A stretch of 64,000 bases of DNA from Verrucomicrobiaceae bacterium (GTDB lineage Bacteria; Verrucomicrobiota; Verrucomicrobiia; Verrucomicrobiales; Akkermansiaceae): contig JAIXQH010000027.1 of the NCBI GenBank assembly GCA_027484055.1, positions 62,001 through 126,000 on the forward strand. The letters are read 5' to 3'. The translations under genes were made by a program, and so were the position numbers. Positions 9,345 through 17,410 of this stretch are shown here, one piece after another (the first letter of the stretch is position 1; each line of letters starts with the position of its first letter). The notes under the pieces are model-generated. The model did not search any database and was not told the origin of the DNA. It saw only the letters and a list, made by a program, of their open reading frames with translations.

Positions 9345-10442
9345 TTACGCCTCTTCGGTCTTTTCCTTAGCTTCTTCTGCTTTTGGCTCGAAGGCATAAA
9401 CGGTTTCGAGGTCGGTCGCGGCGACAGCTTCTGGAGCTGGCTCGACGATCGTCTCGATGACGGCTTCTGCGACTTCCGCAACTGCGACTTCCGCCACTGG
9501 AGCTTCTGCCACCACGTTCTCGGCACTTGCCTCGACCGCTGCTGCTGGGGCTTCTGCGTTCTGCGTAGCCGCAGGCTGGGTGGAGGCTAGCACGATGCGA
9601 ACCGATTCTGGCTCGTTGCGGCTTTCGAGATCTTCGCGCTCGTCCTGACCCTTGGATTTAGCACCGGAAACGGTCATTTTGCGACCCATGAAGGGTTGAT
9701 CGTGAAGGACTTCCACACAGCGCACGGCATCGTCGAGACGGAGCATTTCCACGAAGCCGTAGCCCTTGGAGCGGTGGGTGGAACGGTTGTAAACGATCTC
9801 GATGTTGCGAACTCCGCCGATGCCTTTGAAGAGCTCTTGGAGGTCTTGCTCTGTCACGTCGTAGGAGAGATTTCCCACATACACGCGGGTGGACTCGACG
9901 CTTTTTGGGTCACCTCCGCGAGGACGGTCACCTGAGCGATTGCCACCACGGCTGCGTTCTTCACGTTCGCCTTCTGGGCGTTTTTCGCGGGGTGCGCGTG
10001 GCTCACGGGGTTCACGTGGCTCGCGGGCGGGGCGGGAATCTCCTTCGCCAGAGCGGGCATTGCGGGTGTTTGACTTCGGAGCGCCTTCACCTGTAGGGAA
10101 GGGGGTGGACTCGGTATTGCGAGGCTTCCGTTCTGGGCGGGTGGGTGTGGCTGCTGGCTTTTTCCCAAGGCCGATGGCATTGAGAATTTTTTGCCAAAAG
10201 CTGACTTTCACAGGTGCATAGGTGCGAGCCGGGCGTGAGGCCTGGGGGCGGAACTCGTCGGAGCGCTTGTTGTCGTGACGGCGGTTTTGGCCGCGGTCTT
10301 TGGAGTCTGCGCCACGTGGACCACGTTCGTCAGAGTGCTCGCGAGGGCCGCGTTCGTTTTGGTTGCGGTTTGAGCCACCGCGATTGCGGCGGCGACGGTT
10401 ATTTCCCGAGTTGCGGGAATCTTGTGTTGCGTTGGTTGACAT
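9345..10442 (-). CDS. RRM-domain RNA-binding protein with RG-rich N-terminus and Ala/Val/Glu-rich C-terminus
   Basis: This 365-residue protein has one RNA recognition motif at about residues 188-265, with RNP2 (RVYVGNLSYDV) and RNP1 (SKGYGFVEM). In front is a basic, disordered region rich in RGG/RNR (NNRRRRNRGGSNRNQNERG) and in REPREPREPR repeats. Behind is a low-complexity acidic tail of EAPAAAVE-type repeats. Bacterial single-RRM proteins are cold-responsive RNA binders in cyanobacteria; here both flanks are long. The upstream 486 bp is gene-free, compatible with a long 5' UTR. A strong terminator follows. Confidence 0.9.
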   Translation of the reverse strand: MSTNATQDSRNSGNNRRRRNRGGSNRNQNERGPREHSDERGPRGADSKDRGQNRRHDNKRSDEFRPQASRPARTYAPVKVSFWQKILNAIGLGKKPAATPTRPERKPRNTESTPFPTGEGAPKSNTRNARSGEGDSRPAREPREPREPRAPREKRPEGEREERSRGGNRSGDRPRGGDPKSVESTRVYVGNLSYDVTEQDLQELFKGIGGVRNIEIVYNRSTHRSKGYGFVEMLRLDDAVRCVEVLHDQPFMGRKMTVSGAKSKGQDEREDLESRNEPESVRIVLASTQPAATQNAEAPAAAVEASAENVVAEAPVAEVAVAEVAEAVIETIVEPAPEAVAATDLETVYAFEPKAEEAKEKTEEA

Positions 10443-10928
10443 GTTGTCAGTGGTATCGTGGTTTCAGGCGGCCCGGCGCGGCAGACTCAGGCGAGTATGG
10501 CACGGCTGGAAGGACCTCGTGCTGACCGACATGGTTCCGACGATTCCGGCTTTTTGGGTGCCGAAGTGAAGCTCCGCAGGTCTTGCGGAAAGGAACTTCA
10601 CTCATGAGTCGAAAACAGCCGACTTGCGCCGCCGCCCGTGAGATCGATCATTCTGGTTTTCCTGTCCGCTGGCCGAAGTCACCCCCGTGAGGAAGGGGTG
10701 AATCAGTAAGCACACTCGGCTGGATGCGGGCATCGGAGGCTGAGAAAAGATCGACTCGCCGGAGAAGCTAGGGGCTTTTCCTCCTTTGGCAAGAGTGAAG
10801 GGGAGGGGATGATTTCGCCATTTTCACCGGCGCATCAGCCATGCGACTGTTTCAGCAATCTTGACATGTGTGTGCTTTCACAAACGCTCGGCGGAGGCGG
10901 CCATGACGACCGCCCGTCCTCCTTCCTT
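10443..10928. other. Gene-free stretch with two hairpins
   Basis: No convincing reading frame lies here. Two clear inverted repeats are present. The first, 10565-10602, has arms AGTGAAG..CTTCACT with an inner TCCGCA..TGCGGA. The second, 10679-10701, has arms TCACCCC..GGGGTGA. The stretch sits between the divergent starts of the RRM gene (minus) and the membrane-protein gene (plus). It may hold their promoters, a structured 5' UTR or a small RNA. Confidence 0.45.
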
Positions 10929-11708
10929 ATGCCCGCTGACTCCATTCCCGCTCTCAGTCTTGGCAGCGTCGTACTGATCGTTTTCCTTGGCTGTGCTGGA
11001 TTCGTGCTGCTGCGCGGCATGGCCCGCATGATTCTTGGGACACTCATTCTGGGGCTGAGCGGCTGGGTCGCGTTTCGCCTCTGGCAGCTCGCGCCTGAGT
11101 TGTCGGTGCAGTGGACGGGGAAATCGGTGGTGTGGTTGATCCAAGCGTTGCCAATTGCGGGTTTTTTTCTCGCGTGGTTCCTGCTGCGGAAACTGCTGCG
11201 GCTTTTCACGACGGGTGGCGTGAAATCGGCTAAAGCGCTGTGGCCCTCTTCGTTGATGGGCTTCCTATTTCGCCTCGTCTTGGCGCTCATTCCCACGGCG
11301 GGAATCTGCCTAGTGGTGCTGCTGACGCTGCATCATCGCGGTTCGGTCGCGGAGATCCGGGCCTATGCAGGTCCGAAGTCGCAAGCACCCGCGAGCTACG
11401 CCCAGCAGCTGAAAACTGCCATTGATGAGATACTCCCCAGCTCATGGCTCTTGAGCTTGGATCCCCTCGCGGACCCCGCGCGGGTCGCACTTGCCAAGCT
11501 GATTTCTGCGCAAGCGGTGACGCCGCTGAGTCCCGTCATGGACCCACAAACGGGTAAGCCCATCCCGCGCGCGATCCTTGTGGACGATCCTGATCTCCAA
11601 ACTCTTGCTCGTGAGGGGAATTTCAGCACACTCCTCCGCCATCCACTTCTCACCAAGGCGCTGGCTGATCCGAAGATCCAAAAACTTCTGCACGATCTGC
11701 AGCATTGA
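10929..11708 (+). CDS. Predicted membrane protein, CvpA-like N-terminal region
   Basis: The 259-residue product has about four hydrophobic segments in its first 130 residues (SVVLIVFLGCAGFVLL, MILGTLILGLSGWVAF, ALPIAGFFLAWFLL, LVLALIPTAGICLVVLL). A soluble C-terminal part of about 125 residues ends with FSTLLRHPLLTKALADPKIQ. The hydrophobic half is reminiscent of CvpA-type membrane proteins, but I cannot assign it firmly. ATG 10929 (MPADSIPALSL) is taken as the start; an ATG at 10809 would add 40 residues with no family look. Its stop overlaps a TTG (TTGA) 24 nt before gatB, so it may share the gatB transcript. Confidence 0.7.
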   Translation: MPADSIPALSLGSVVLIVFLGCAGFVLLRGMARMILGTLILGLSGWVAFRLWQLAPELSVQWTGKSVVWLIQALPIAGFFLAWFLLRKLLRLFTTGGVKSAKALWPSSLMGFLFRLVLALIPTAGICLVVLLTLHHRGSVAEIRAYAGPKSQAPASYAQQLKTAIDEILPSSWLLSLDPLADPARVALAKLISAQAVTPLSPVMDPQTGKPIPRAILVDDPDLQTLAREGNFSTLLRHPLLTKALADPKIQKLLHDLQH

Positions 11709-11731
11709 ACTCCTCATTCTTCCATTTTCCC

Positions 11732-13183
11732 ATGTCTTATCTCGTCACCATCGGCCTCGAAGTTCACGCCCAAGTCAAAACGGCGACTAAAATGTTCTGC
11801 GCCTGTCGCACCTCGTTTGGCGACTCACCGAATACCCACACCTGCCCAGTCTGCCTCGGGATGCCCGGCGCACTTCCGGTGCTCAACGGCCACGCCATCG
11901 AGAAAACCCTGCTCACCGGCCTCATGCTGGATTGCGGCTCGCCTGAAATTTCCAAATGGGATCGGAAAAACTATTTCTACCCCGACATGCCGAAAAACTA
12001 CCAAACCACCCAGATGGATCTCCCACTCTGCATCGGTGGTGGCGTGCCGCTTTACGAACACTGCTACCCCACCGACGCCCGTAAATCCATCGCCACGCCG
12101 GATAAAGTCGTTCGACTGAACCGCATCCACCTGGAAGAAGACGTCGCCAAGTCCACCCACCTCGGCAGCTCCTCACTCATCGATTTCAACCGCGCGGGCA
12201 CGCCACTCATGGAAATCGTCACCGAGCCAGACATTGAGTCTGGCGAGGAAGCCTTCGCCTACGTCCGGTCGCTACAAATGATCCTCCAGCAAGGCGGCGT
12301 CTCAGATGCAGACATGGAAAAAGGCCAAATGCGCTGCGACGTCAACATCTCCCTCCGCAAGCACGCCAGCGACCCACTCGGCCAGAAAGTGGAGCTAAAA
12401 AACCTCAATTCCATTTCCGCCATCCGCCGAGCCATTCACTTTGAAATCCAGCGCCAGACCGAAGAACTCAGCGCCGGAATCCCACAAATCCAGTCCACCC
12501 GCCGCTGGGACGACGACCGCGGCGAGACTCAAATGATGCGGACCAAGGAAGACGCGCACGATTACCGCTACTTTTCCTGCCCCGACCTACTACCCATCCA
12601 GACCGCGCCGTTACTGCAAATCGTCCGGCCGCTCGTCCCCGAGCTGCCGCACCAGCTCGCTGCCCGCTTTCAACATGACCTCGGGGTCACCGCTTACGAC
12701 GCCACCGTGCTCTCCTCCGACAAGCACCTGGCCCACTACTTCGAAGCCGTCACCGCCGCTGCCATCCCCGGGAAAAAAGTCGCCAACTTCATCATCAACA
12801 ACCTGCTCGGCACCCTCAACGAACGCAGCCTCGGCATCTCCGAGTGCCCCGTTTCCCCGGACCAGCTCCGCCGCCTCCTGCTTCTGGTGGAAAATGGCGT
12901 GCTCGCCGCCAATCAAGCCAAGGAAGTCTTCACTCTACTTTTCGATTCCCCCGACCAAGACCCCGCCGCCATTGCCGACTCGCTTGGCTTCAAGCCCGCC
13001 GCCGCCGGAGAGCTCGAAGGTCTCATCGAGCAAATCATCGCCGCGAATCCCAGCGAAGTCGCCGCCGTGCAAGCTGGAAATGAAAAACTCCTCAACTTCC
13101 TCACCGGTCAAGTGATGAAGGCCGCCAGCACCAAGCCCAACCCCAAGCAAGTCACCGAACTGCTCAGGGCGCGCTTGCTGTGA
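11732..13183 (+). CDS. gatB: Aspartyl/glutamyl-tRNA(Asn/Gln) amidotransferase subunit B
   Basis: GatB works with GatA and GatC to amidate misacylated Glu-tRNA(Gln) or Asp-tRNA(Asn). The 483-residue product starts MSYLVTIGLEVHAQVKT, the standard N-terminus, so ATG 11732 is chosen. Features include CACRTSFG and THTCPVCLGMPG (zinc ligands) and FYPDMPKNYQTTQ. RLNRIHLEEDVAK, FNRAGTPLMEIVTEPD and the helical YqeY-like tail (VANFIINNLLGTLN onward) follow. gatA and gatC are not in the window. Confidence 0.96.
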   Translation: MSYLVTIGLEVHAQVKTATKMFCACRTSFGDSPNTHTCPVCLGMPGALPVLNGHAIEKTLLTGLMLDCGSPEISKWDRKNYFYPDMPKNYQTTQMDLPLCIGGGVPLYEHCYPTDARKSIATPDKVVRLNRIHLEEDVAKSTHLGSSSLIDFNRAGTPLMEIVTEPDIESGEEAFAYVRSLQMILQQGGVSDADMEKGQMRCDVNISLRKHASDPLGQKVELKNLNSISAIRRAIHFEIQRQTEELSAGIPQIQSTRRWDDDRGETQMMRTKEDAHDYRYFSCPDLLPIQTAPLLQIVRPLVPELPHQLAARFQHDLGVTAYDATVLSSDKHLAHYFEAVTAAAIPGKKVANFIINNLLGTLNERSLGISECPVSPDQLRRLLLLVENGVLAANQAKEVFTLLFDSPDQDPAAIADSLGFKPAAAGELEGLIEQIIAANPSEVAAVQAGNEKLLNFLTGQVMKAASTKPNPKQVTELLRARLL

Positions 13184-13189
13184 TTGTTT

Positions 13190-13531
13190 TCAAATCGGCT
13201 TGAGTAAATACCCAGCCACCCAGCCCTCGAGATCCTGCTCATTTCGGCACCAGTGCCAGCCGTGGATTTGCTGCAACGACTCAATCCGGTCACCGCGCTT
13301 GATCGTCAGCACCGTCGGGTCATAAGCCTCCATCGCAGAAAAACGTCCCTCGCCCAGCGGTTCTAGGATTTCCTCTGGCACATAACCGTCGTTCCCGTGG
13401 CGGTCACTCGCCCAGACCCAGCCCGGCCAAGCACGATCCGCCACGCCGACGGTCACTTCATCACCGGGCAGCAAGTGGATTGGGTCGCTGTCATTTTCTT
13501 CGTAATCGGCATTGGCGATAAAAATAGGCAT
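13190..13531 (-). CDS. SH3-like domain protein
   Basis: The 113-residue product appears to hold two tandem SH3-like (variant SH3) folds. The first spans about residues 15-55 (LLPGDEVTVGVADRAWPGWVWASDR, then GYVPEEIL). The second spans about 65-110 (LTIKRGDRIESLQQIHGWHWCRN, then GWVAGYLL). ATG 13531 gives a sensible start (MPIFIANADYEEN). It is convergent with gatB with a 6-nt gap. The function is unknown; such small SH3-only proteins may bind peptides. Confidence 0.75.
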   Translation of the reverse strand: MPIFIANADYEENDSDPIHLLPGDEVTVGVADRAWPGWVWASDRHGNDGYVPEEILEPLGEGRFSAMEAYDPTVLTIKRGDRIESLQQIHGWHWCRNEQDLEGWVAGYLLKPI

Positions 13532-13570
13532 GGCTGGCGGGAAAGAAATCAGGCCAAACGAAAAATGCAA

Positions 13571-14170
13571 CCCACCCTTTTCAATGCCCTATGGAGCCGC
13601 GGAATCCGTCCGCTGTGCGAAAGGAAAGCCAATTGAGATGAGGAGGATTAAACGCAGAGGCCGCCTCCAGTGTCGCACTTCACCCTCTTCCGCTGGGGGC
13701 TTAGATCTAGTCGCCCAGCAAGATGAAGAGAACCACGGATTAACGCGGATGAACACGGATCAGAGCGAAGCAAATGAGAAGCGACACTCCTGTCGCTTCG
13801 TTTAATGATAAACGATTTTACGATTCACGACGGCAAAGGCGGCAGAATTGAGGGTTGAAACGAAACGCAGAGACGGGGAGGTCGCAGAGAGGGGGCGCGG
13901 AGGGGCTTGATCCCCGATCCCCGATCCCCAATCTATAAAGGTCGCTGTCCTCATGAATTGATCCACTGGGGTAATTTTTTTCTGTAGTTCATCGTCCTAA
14001 ATGATTAAGTATCTGTGACTATCACAGATCCTTTGAGGAACGAACTCGGCTCACGAGGGGTAAGGCAAAAACCAAAGATGCTTCACGCCACTAAGTCATA
14101 AACCACTTGAAATTACATGGGTAAGTCACTCTCGTTTAGATGATTGAGCCAGCCCCTTCCAAAAATGATC
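13571..14170. repeat. Gene-free region with degenerate interspersed repeats
   Basis: No credible gene is seen. It contains a degenerate ACCACGGATTAACGCGGATG..ACACGGAT element at about 13732-13760. A perfect palindrome GAAGCGACA-ctcc-TGTCGCTTC lies at 13778-13799; its core recurs at 42809-42826. A fragment resembling the 'cgcagagacgg..gtcgcagag' repeat lies at about 13863-13895. Tandem heptamers GATCCCC (three copies) lie at 13909-13929. This repeat-rich stretch forms the left edge of the cassette array. Confidence 0.7.
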
Positions 14171-14224
14171 GACCAACTCTCTTTTTCCCGCCATCAAATG
14201 GCGGAACTAATTGTAATGTTCGGC
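14171..14224 (+). other. Putative attC (or attI-like) recombination site at the left end of the cassette array
   Basis: A perfect hairpin CCGCCAT-caa-ATGGCGG (14188-14204) is followed by GTTCGGC at 14218-14224, close to the attC R' consensus GTTRRRY. A weak R'' candidate GACCAAC lies at 14171-14177. The first cassette gene starts 6 nt after R', the same spacing as in the next cassettes. The R'' match is poor, so the site may be degenerate or attI-like. Confidence 0.45.
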
Positions 14225-14230
14225 AATAAT

Positions 14231-14833
14231 ATGAAGCGCTCCATCGTAATCCTCTTCTCAGTGCTTGCGATGCATGTATCTGCAGAAGATAAGGCAGGAT
14301 TCACCGTTTTGCCGCGACTCGAAACAAGACAAGAGATTGGACCTCTTACTCTTGACGGCATTGATTCAAAGAGCCAGTTGGTCAAGGTAAAGTGGCCTAA
14401 GGACTACCCCGCTCATGGAAGAAGGATCGATGGCAAGATGCCCGACGAAAGGCTGAGCCTTTCATCGCTCAACGTTCTACTATCATACATCTCACCCGGC
14501 TATTCAAGAGATCCAAGTGAACGGGAAGAGTTCCGTCGGATATACATCGACGGCGTTCAGACGCTCCTCGCCAACAACCGTTCTTTTTGGCTTGAGGTCA
14601 CCGAACCCAATATCGCCGCGCCGACCTTTATTGTCGGAGGCGTTTTCCAACTCGACTACTGGGGCGGCGTGACCCTTCAATACGAGATGGTAAGATGTGG
14701 CTACGCCGTTGTGAACGACAGCAATGGATGGCCAATGGTGGAGAAGTATCGCTTCGATTTCCGCGACCAACTTCTACGAGCGGAAGGAATGGCTCGGGCG
14801 TGGAAGCTTGGAGTGTGGTCAAAAGCAGAATGA
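14231..14833 (+). CDS. Secreted protein, possible nuclease-like (SNase-type) C-terminus (cassette 1)
   Basis: This 200-residue product starts at ATG 14231 with a clear signal peptide (KRSIVILFSVLAMHVSAED). An upstream in-frame ATG at 14144 would bury it. The C-terminal end (LLRAEGMARAWKLGVWS) resembles the last helix of staphylococcal-nuclease-like domains, with QLDYWGGVTLQYEMVRCGYAVV before it. No complete set of SNase catalytic residues is apparent, so activity is uncertain. It lies between two attC-like sites on the plus strand, as expected for an integron cassette. Confidence 0.65.
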   Translation: MKRSIVILFSVLAMHVSAEDKAGFTVLPRLETRQEIGPLTLDGIDSKSQLVKVKWPKDYPAHGRRIDGKMPDERLSLSSLNVLLSYISPGYSRDPSEREEFRRIYIDGVQTLLANNRSFWLEVTEPNIAAPTFIVGGVFQLDYWGGVTLQYEMVRCGYAVVNDSNGWPMVEKYRFDFRDQLLRAEGMARAWKLGVWSKAE

Positions 14834-14851
14834 TTCCGAACAGACCGATGG

Positions 14852-14948
14852 ACCTAACCACCATGCCTTCGGCACTTTTGGCACGTCGGCTGCGGAGCAG
14901 CCTTTGGTGCCAAAAGCAATTGGTGGCAGGTCATCGGGGACGTTGGGC
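14852..14948 (+). other. attC recombination site 1
   Basis: R'' is ACCTAAC (14852-14858, fits RYYYAAC) and R' is GTTGGGC (14942-14948, fits GTTRRRY). Between them lie nested inverted repeats: CCACCA with TGGTGG, CTTTTGGCAC (14875-14884) with GTGCCAAAAG (14907-14916), and inner GGCTGC with GCAGCC. Length is 97 bp, within the attC range. The next cassette gene starts 6 nt after R'. Confidence 0.8.
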
Positions 14949-14954
14949 AAGAAA

Positions 14955-15506
14955 ATGAAATACGACTACGATGCGATCATGGAGGCAATTCGCGCATCGG
15001 ATTTCGAGGCGATGAACGAGCTTGCGGGGTGTTGGGACGAGTTTCCGTGCGGTAGGGATGACTTTCACGGCAGGCACTGGATCACTAACGCCATCGACTG
15101 CGGGAACGTAGAAGTGGTATCGTGGATGCTTTCTCATGGGGCGTCCCTGCCGATTGAGGTTGATGACGGCTATACCGTGCTTCACAGCGTGATTGAGCGC
15201 AGCAAGGATGACAAATATCAGATGATGAAGATTTTGATCGATGCGGGCGCGGACGTGAACGAAATCGGAATTCATGGATACGCGCCAGCCCATCATGCCG
15301 CCGTGAGGAATGATGTCCGAGCTCTCAAGATCCTCCACGAGAACGGAGCCGATTTTAGTCTTCGGACGACCGTCGATGATTACGCGACACCACTGGAAGA
15401 AGCTCGATCAATGACCAGACGCAACGCCACAGAAGCCATCGAATTTCTTCAGTCACTCGAAGAAGAACAAGAAGCCCAACAAGCCGTGCATGGCAACACC
15501 CACTAG
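14955..15506 (+). CDS. Ankyrin-repeat protein (cassette 2)
   Basis: This 183-residue product has about three ankyrin-type repeats: AIDCGNVEVVSWMLSHGASL, then DGYTVLHSVIE with MMKILIDAGADVNE, then HGYAPAHHAAVRNDVRALKI with HENGADF. Such repeats mediate protein contacts. No signal peptide is seen. ATG 14955 lies 6 nt after the attC R' core, as usual in cassettes; the frame is open upstream to 14724 but runs through attC 1. The C-terminus (SLEEEQEAQQAVHGNTH) is encoded inside attC 2. Confidence 0.8.
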   Translation: MKYDYDAIMEAIRASDFEAMNELAGCWDEFPCGRDDFHGRHWITNAIDCGNVEVVSWMLSHGASLPIEVDDGYTVLHSVIERSKDDKYQMMKILIDAGADVNEIGIHGYAPAHHAAVRNDVRALKILHENGADFSLRTTVDDYATPLEEARSMTRRNATEAIEFLQSLEEEQEAQQAVHGNTH

Positions 15507-15602
15507 CCCCTCTGTTCTCGATGTTTTCACCTGATTACAACCTCAACCCCGCGATTAACGTTGGCCCTCTCTAGTGGGTGCGCCATCACTTTGACGTCGG
15601 CA
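15474..15602 (+). other. attC recombination site 2 (long-loop type)
   Basis: R'' is GCCCAAC (15474-15480). R' is GTCGGCA (15596-15602), one step off GTTRRRY. The stem is long: GTG-c-ATGGC..ACCCACTAG pairs with CTAGTGGGTG-c-GCCATCAC, with unpaired bases on one side as in folded attC. The apical loop of about 50 nt resembles that of attC 4. The 129-bp length is in the range of Vibrio-type repeats. It overlaps the end of the ankyrin gene. Confidence 0.75.
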
Positions 15603-15607
15603 AAAAT

Positions 15608-16087
15608 ATGATAGCCCCTATAGCGATTGCCCTGCTCCTAGCCAGTTGCGGTTCGTTGCTGGCAGACACAAAGGTTGTGCTTCTCGATTCCGAGGCATTT
15701 GCCCGGGACGACCAGAAGTTTCTCGTCACCTCCACGATACCCGGCGATTTTACTACACCAGAGGGAATCCTAGCTGCGCTCTTGATTCTTGGAGACCAAG
15801 TGGCCAATCCCAAGCTGACTGCACCGTTCTCCCCGAAGGCTATTTCTTCAACGTCAGGAGGTAAGGACGCTTTGCCACTAGCGGCATATTACCGAGGAGC
15901 AAGACTCCACAAGAATACCGTCATTATAGCTTTCAGCGGAGAGGCTATGCGCTACCTGAACAGCACAGTTTCCATCCAACAGGTTGTGAAGGGGGCGATA
16001 GAGCAGACGATTCGATTGCACTTTCCATCGGTGAAGATCATTAAATATGAGATTGATGGCAAGATAGTATCGGAATGGGACGCTTGA
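15608..16087 (+). CDS. Predicted lipoprotein with GerMN-like domain (cassette 3)
   Basis: The 159-residue product starts at ATG 15608, 6 nt after attC 2, with a lipoprotein signal peptide (MIAPIAIALLLASCGSLL; lipobox LASC). The remainder resembles a single GerMN-type domain: TPEGILAALL, then FSGEAMRYLNSTVSIQQVV, AIEQTIRLHFPSVKII and EIDGKIVSEW. GerMN domains occur in germination and envelope lipoproteins. It is probably envelope-anchored; its partner is unknown. It is followed by attC 3. Confidence 0.65.
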   Translation: MIAPIAIALLLASCGSLLADTKVVLLDSEAFARDDQKFLVTSTIPGDFTTPEGILAALLILGDQVANPKLTAPFSPKAISSTSGGKDALPLAAYYRGARLHKNTVIIAFSGEAMRYLNSTVSIQQVVKGAIEQTIRLHFPSVKIIKYEIDGKIVSEWDA

Positions 16088-16097
16088 AAAAACAGAA

Positions 16098-16157
16098 GCC
16101 GAACCAGGCCATCCACTCAACGCCGCCAAGCGGCGCGAGTGATGGCGGACGCTCTCA
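16098..16157 (+). other. attC recombination site 3 (short, degenerate R')
   Basis: R'' is GCCGAAC (16098-16104). The stem pairs GCCATC-c-ACTC with GAGTGATGGC around an apical CGCCGC-caa-GCGGCG hairpin, very like classical short attC sites, with one extrahelical base. The expected R' (GTTCGGC) is degraded to GCTCTCA at 16151-16157. Length is 60 bp. Confidence 0.65.
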
Positions 16158-16174
16158 ATTAACAACCCGATCAA

Positions 16175-16642
16175 ATGAAATCCTTATCCGGAGTCGTCAC
16201 TGATTCAATGGTTTCCGTGAAGATATCGGATATTTCGGCAAGTGAGACATACCATTGTGACTTCTCAATTGGTGACGTTGAAGTGGCCTTTTCGTCGGAT
16301 CGAGATTTGAGCATTTCTATCGGAGATTTCGTAATTGCAGCCGGAACGATGAAGGCTAATCAAATGAGGGCATTTTCAGTTTACGACCTTTCAAAAGATC
16401 AGCAGAGAAGTTCGGGAGTGGTCAGTAATTTGTTTGTGGCTGTATTTGCTGCTATTATGGGATTGTTTGGTGCAGCGATTACATCCATTTTTCTTGCTCC
16501 ATTTTCATATCTGATTCTTGTTTTAACTAGCATTTCCGTTATCTATTTGCTTCATCGTTCTCTTGTTTCTCTGGCAGCTGTAATCTTGGTTTGGTGTCGC
16601 CGCTCCAAATGCACAAAGAGATGCGAACAGGACGCGCCGTGA
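16175..16642 (+). CDS. Small membrane protein of unknown function (cassette 4)
   Basis: The 155-residue product begins MKSLSGVVTDSMVSVKISD. It has an N-terminal soluble beta-rich part of about 75 residues (GDFVIAAGTMKANQMRAFSVYDL). Three hydrophobic stretches then follow (LFVAVFAAIMGLFGAAITSI, LAPFSYLILVLTSISVIYLL, LVSLAAVILVWC), before a basic CRRSKCTKRC end. It is visibly AT-richer than the surrounding core genes. It is flanked by attC 3 and attC 4. No family was recognised. Confidence 0.65.
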   Translation: MKSLSGVVTDSMVSVKISDISASETYHCDFSIGDVEVAFSSDRDLSISIGDFVIAAGTMKANQMRAFSVYDLSKDQQRSSGVVSNLFVAVFAAIMGLFGAAITSIFLAPFSYLILVLTSISVIYLLHRSLVSLAAVILVWCRRSKCTKRCEQDAP

Positions 16643-16749
16643 CAACCCCTACCAGCCGTTCAGTTTCTATGATTTCATCTGACCATAACCTTAACCCCGT
16701 GATCGACCCGCGCTCCCGCAGGTAGGGGTGTCAGGCCTTGACGTGCCAA
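16622..16749 (+). other. attC recombination site 4 (long-loop type, degenerate ends)
   Basis: A strong stem TGACA-a-CCCCTACC (16640-16653) pairs with GGTAGGGG-t-GTCA (16721-16733) around a loop of about 67 nt. That loop is clearly similar to the one in attC 2 (TTTC..CTGA..ACC-T-AACCCCG). Simple R'' (TGCGAAC) and R' (GTGCCAA) sites are both off consensus. It overlaps the end of the cassette 4 gene. Confidence 0.6.
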
Positions 16750-16786
16750 CCAACAACTGCCCAGCACACCCATCAACCCACACACC

Positions 16787-17281
16787 ATGAACACACGCCA
16801 GAAAGCGATAGATAGCCTCATTCGTGCCACCCGTAACCGGGCCATCAGAGAGTCGCTTGCGGCTCTTTTCGTCATCTTTGTGAGCGCTGGTTGGCTTCAA
16901 TCAAGCGCCCCTTACTCTGCCGACTACTTTGGATCTTTGATCATCCTCGTTGGATCTGGCTTCATCATGGGGATGCTTTGGTGCTGCACTCTCACTCATG
17001 GCACTTTGGCCGTCCATCCAGAAAGTGACTTGCCATTCTGGAGAGCGGCATTTGAGAGTCAGGCACGACTGCTCTCGAACGTTCCGCTCTGGTACATCGC
17101 CCCGTTGTTTGTCGGAGTGACCCTTCGCCAGATACCCGGAGCGGGAGAAAGCTACATGGCCTTTGTCTGCTTTGAAAGCATTTGGCTTGCCGCGTGCGCG
17201 GCCGTAATTTGGCTTAATCGCACAGCGGCAGAGCGACTTTACAGAGAGGCCGGAGCACATTTCTCTGAACAGACAGCATGA
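16787..17281 (+). CDS. Predicted four-helix membrane protein (cassette 5)
   Basis: The 164-residue product has a short basic N-terminus (MNTRQKAIDSLIRATRNR) and four likely membrane helices (LAALFVIFVSAGWL, YFGSLIILVGSGFIMGMLWC, VPLWYIAPLFVGVTL, AFVCFESIWLAACAAVIWL). No catalytic motif is seen and no family was recognised. It lies between attC 4 and attC 5, co-directional with the other cassettes. Confidence 0.65.
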   Translation: MNTRQKAIDSLIRATRNRAIRESLAALFVIFVSAGWLQSSAPYSADYFGSLIILVGSGFIMGMLWCCTLTHGTLAVHPESDLPFWRAAFESQARLLSNVPLWYIAPLFVGVTLRQIPGAGESYMAFVCFESIWLAACAAVIWLNRTAAERLYREAGAHFSEQTA

Positions 17282-17303
17282 GTAGCCGCCATTCATGAAC
17301 AAG

Positions 17304-17396
17304 GCCGAACAAAACGGATGTAGGCAACGGCTCGAAGGCTATCTGTCGTGTCAGCAACGTCATGCGCTCGCCGTCGCCTGATCCGAAGCGTTCGGT
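17304..17396 (+). other. attC recombination site 5
   Basis: R'' GCCGAAC (17304-17310) and R' GTTCGGT (17390-17396) are almost perfectly complementary. The inner stem pairs CGGAT-gt-AGGC-a-ACG with CG-c-CGT-c-GCCT-g-ATCCG, leaving single extrahelical bases on the right arm. This is the asymmetry known for folded attC bottom strands. Length is 93 bp. Confidence 0.8.
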
Positions 17397-17410
17397 AGCC
17401 ACAAAAGACG

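Noticed and set aside
14724..14954. 77-residue N-terminal extension of the ankyrin protein
   Set aside because: It runs through attC 1 and the end of the previous cassette gene.
15541..15560. Separate attC core at AACGTTGGCC inside attC 2
   Set aside because: It lies in the apical loop; the long pairing arms place R'' at 15474 and R' at 15596 instead.
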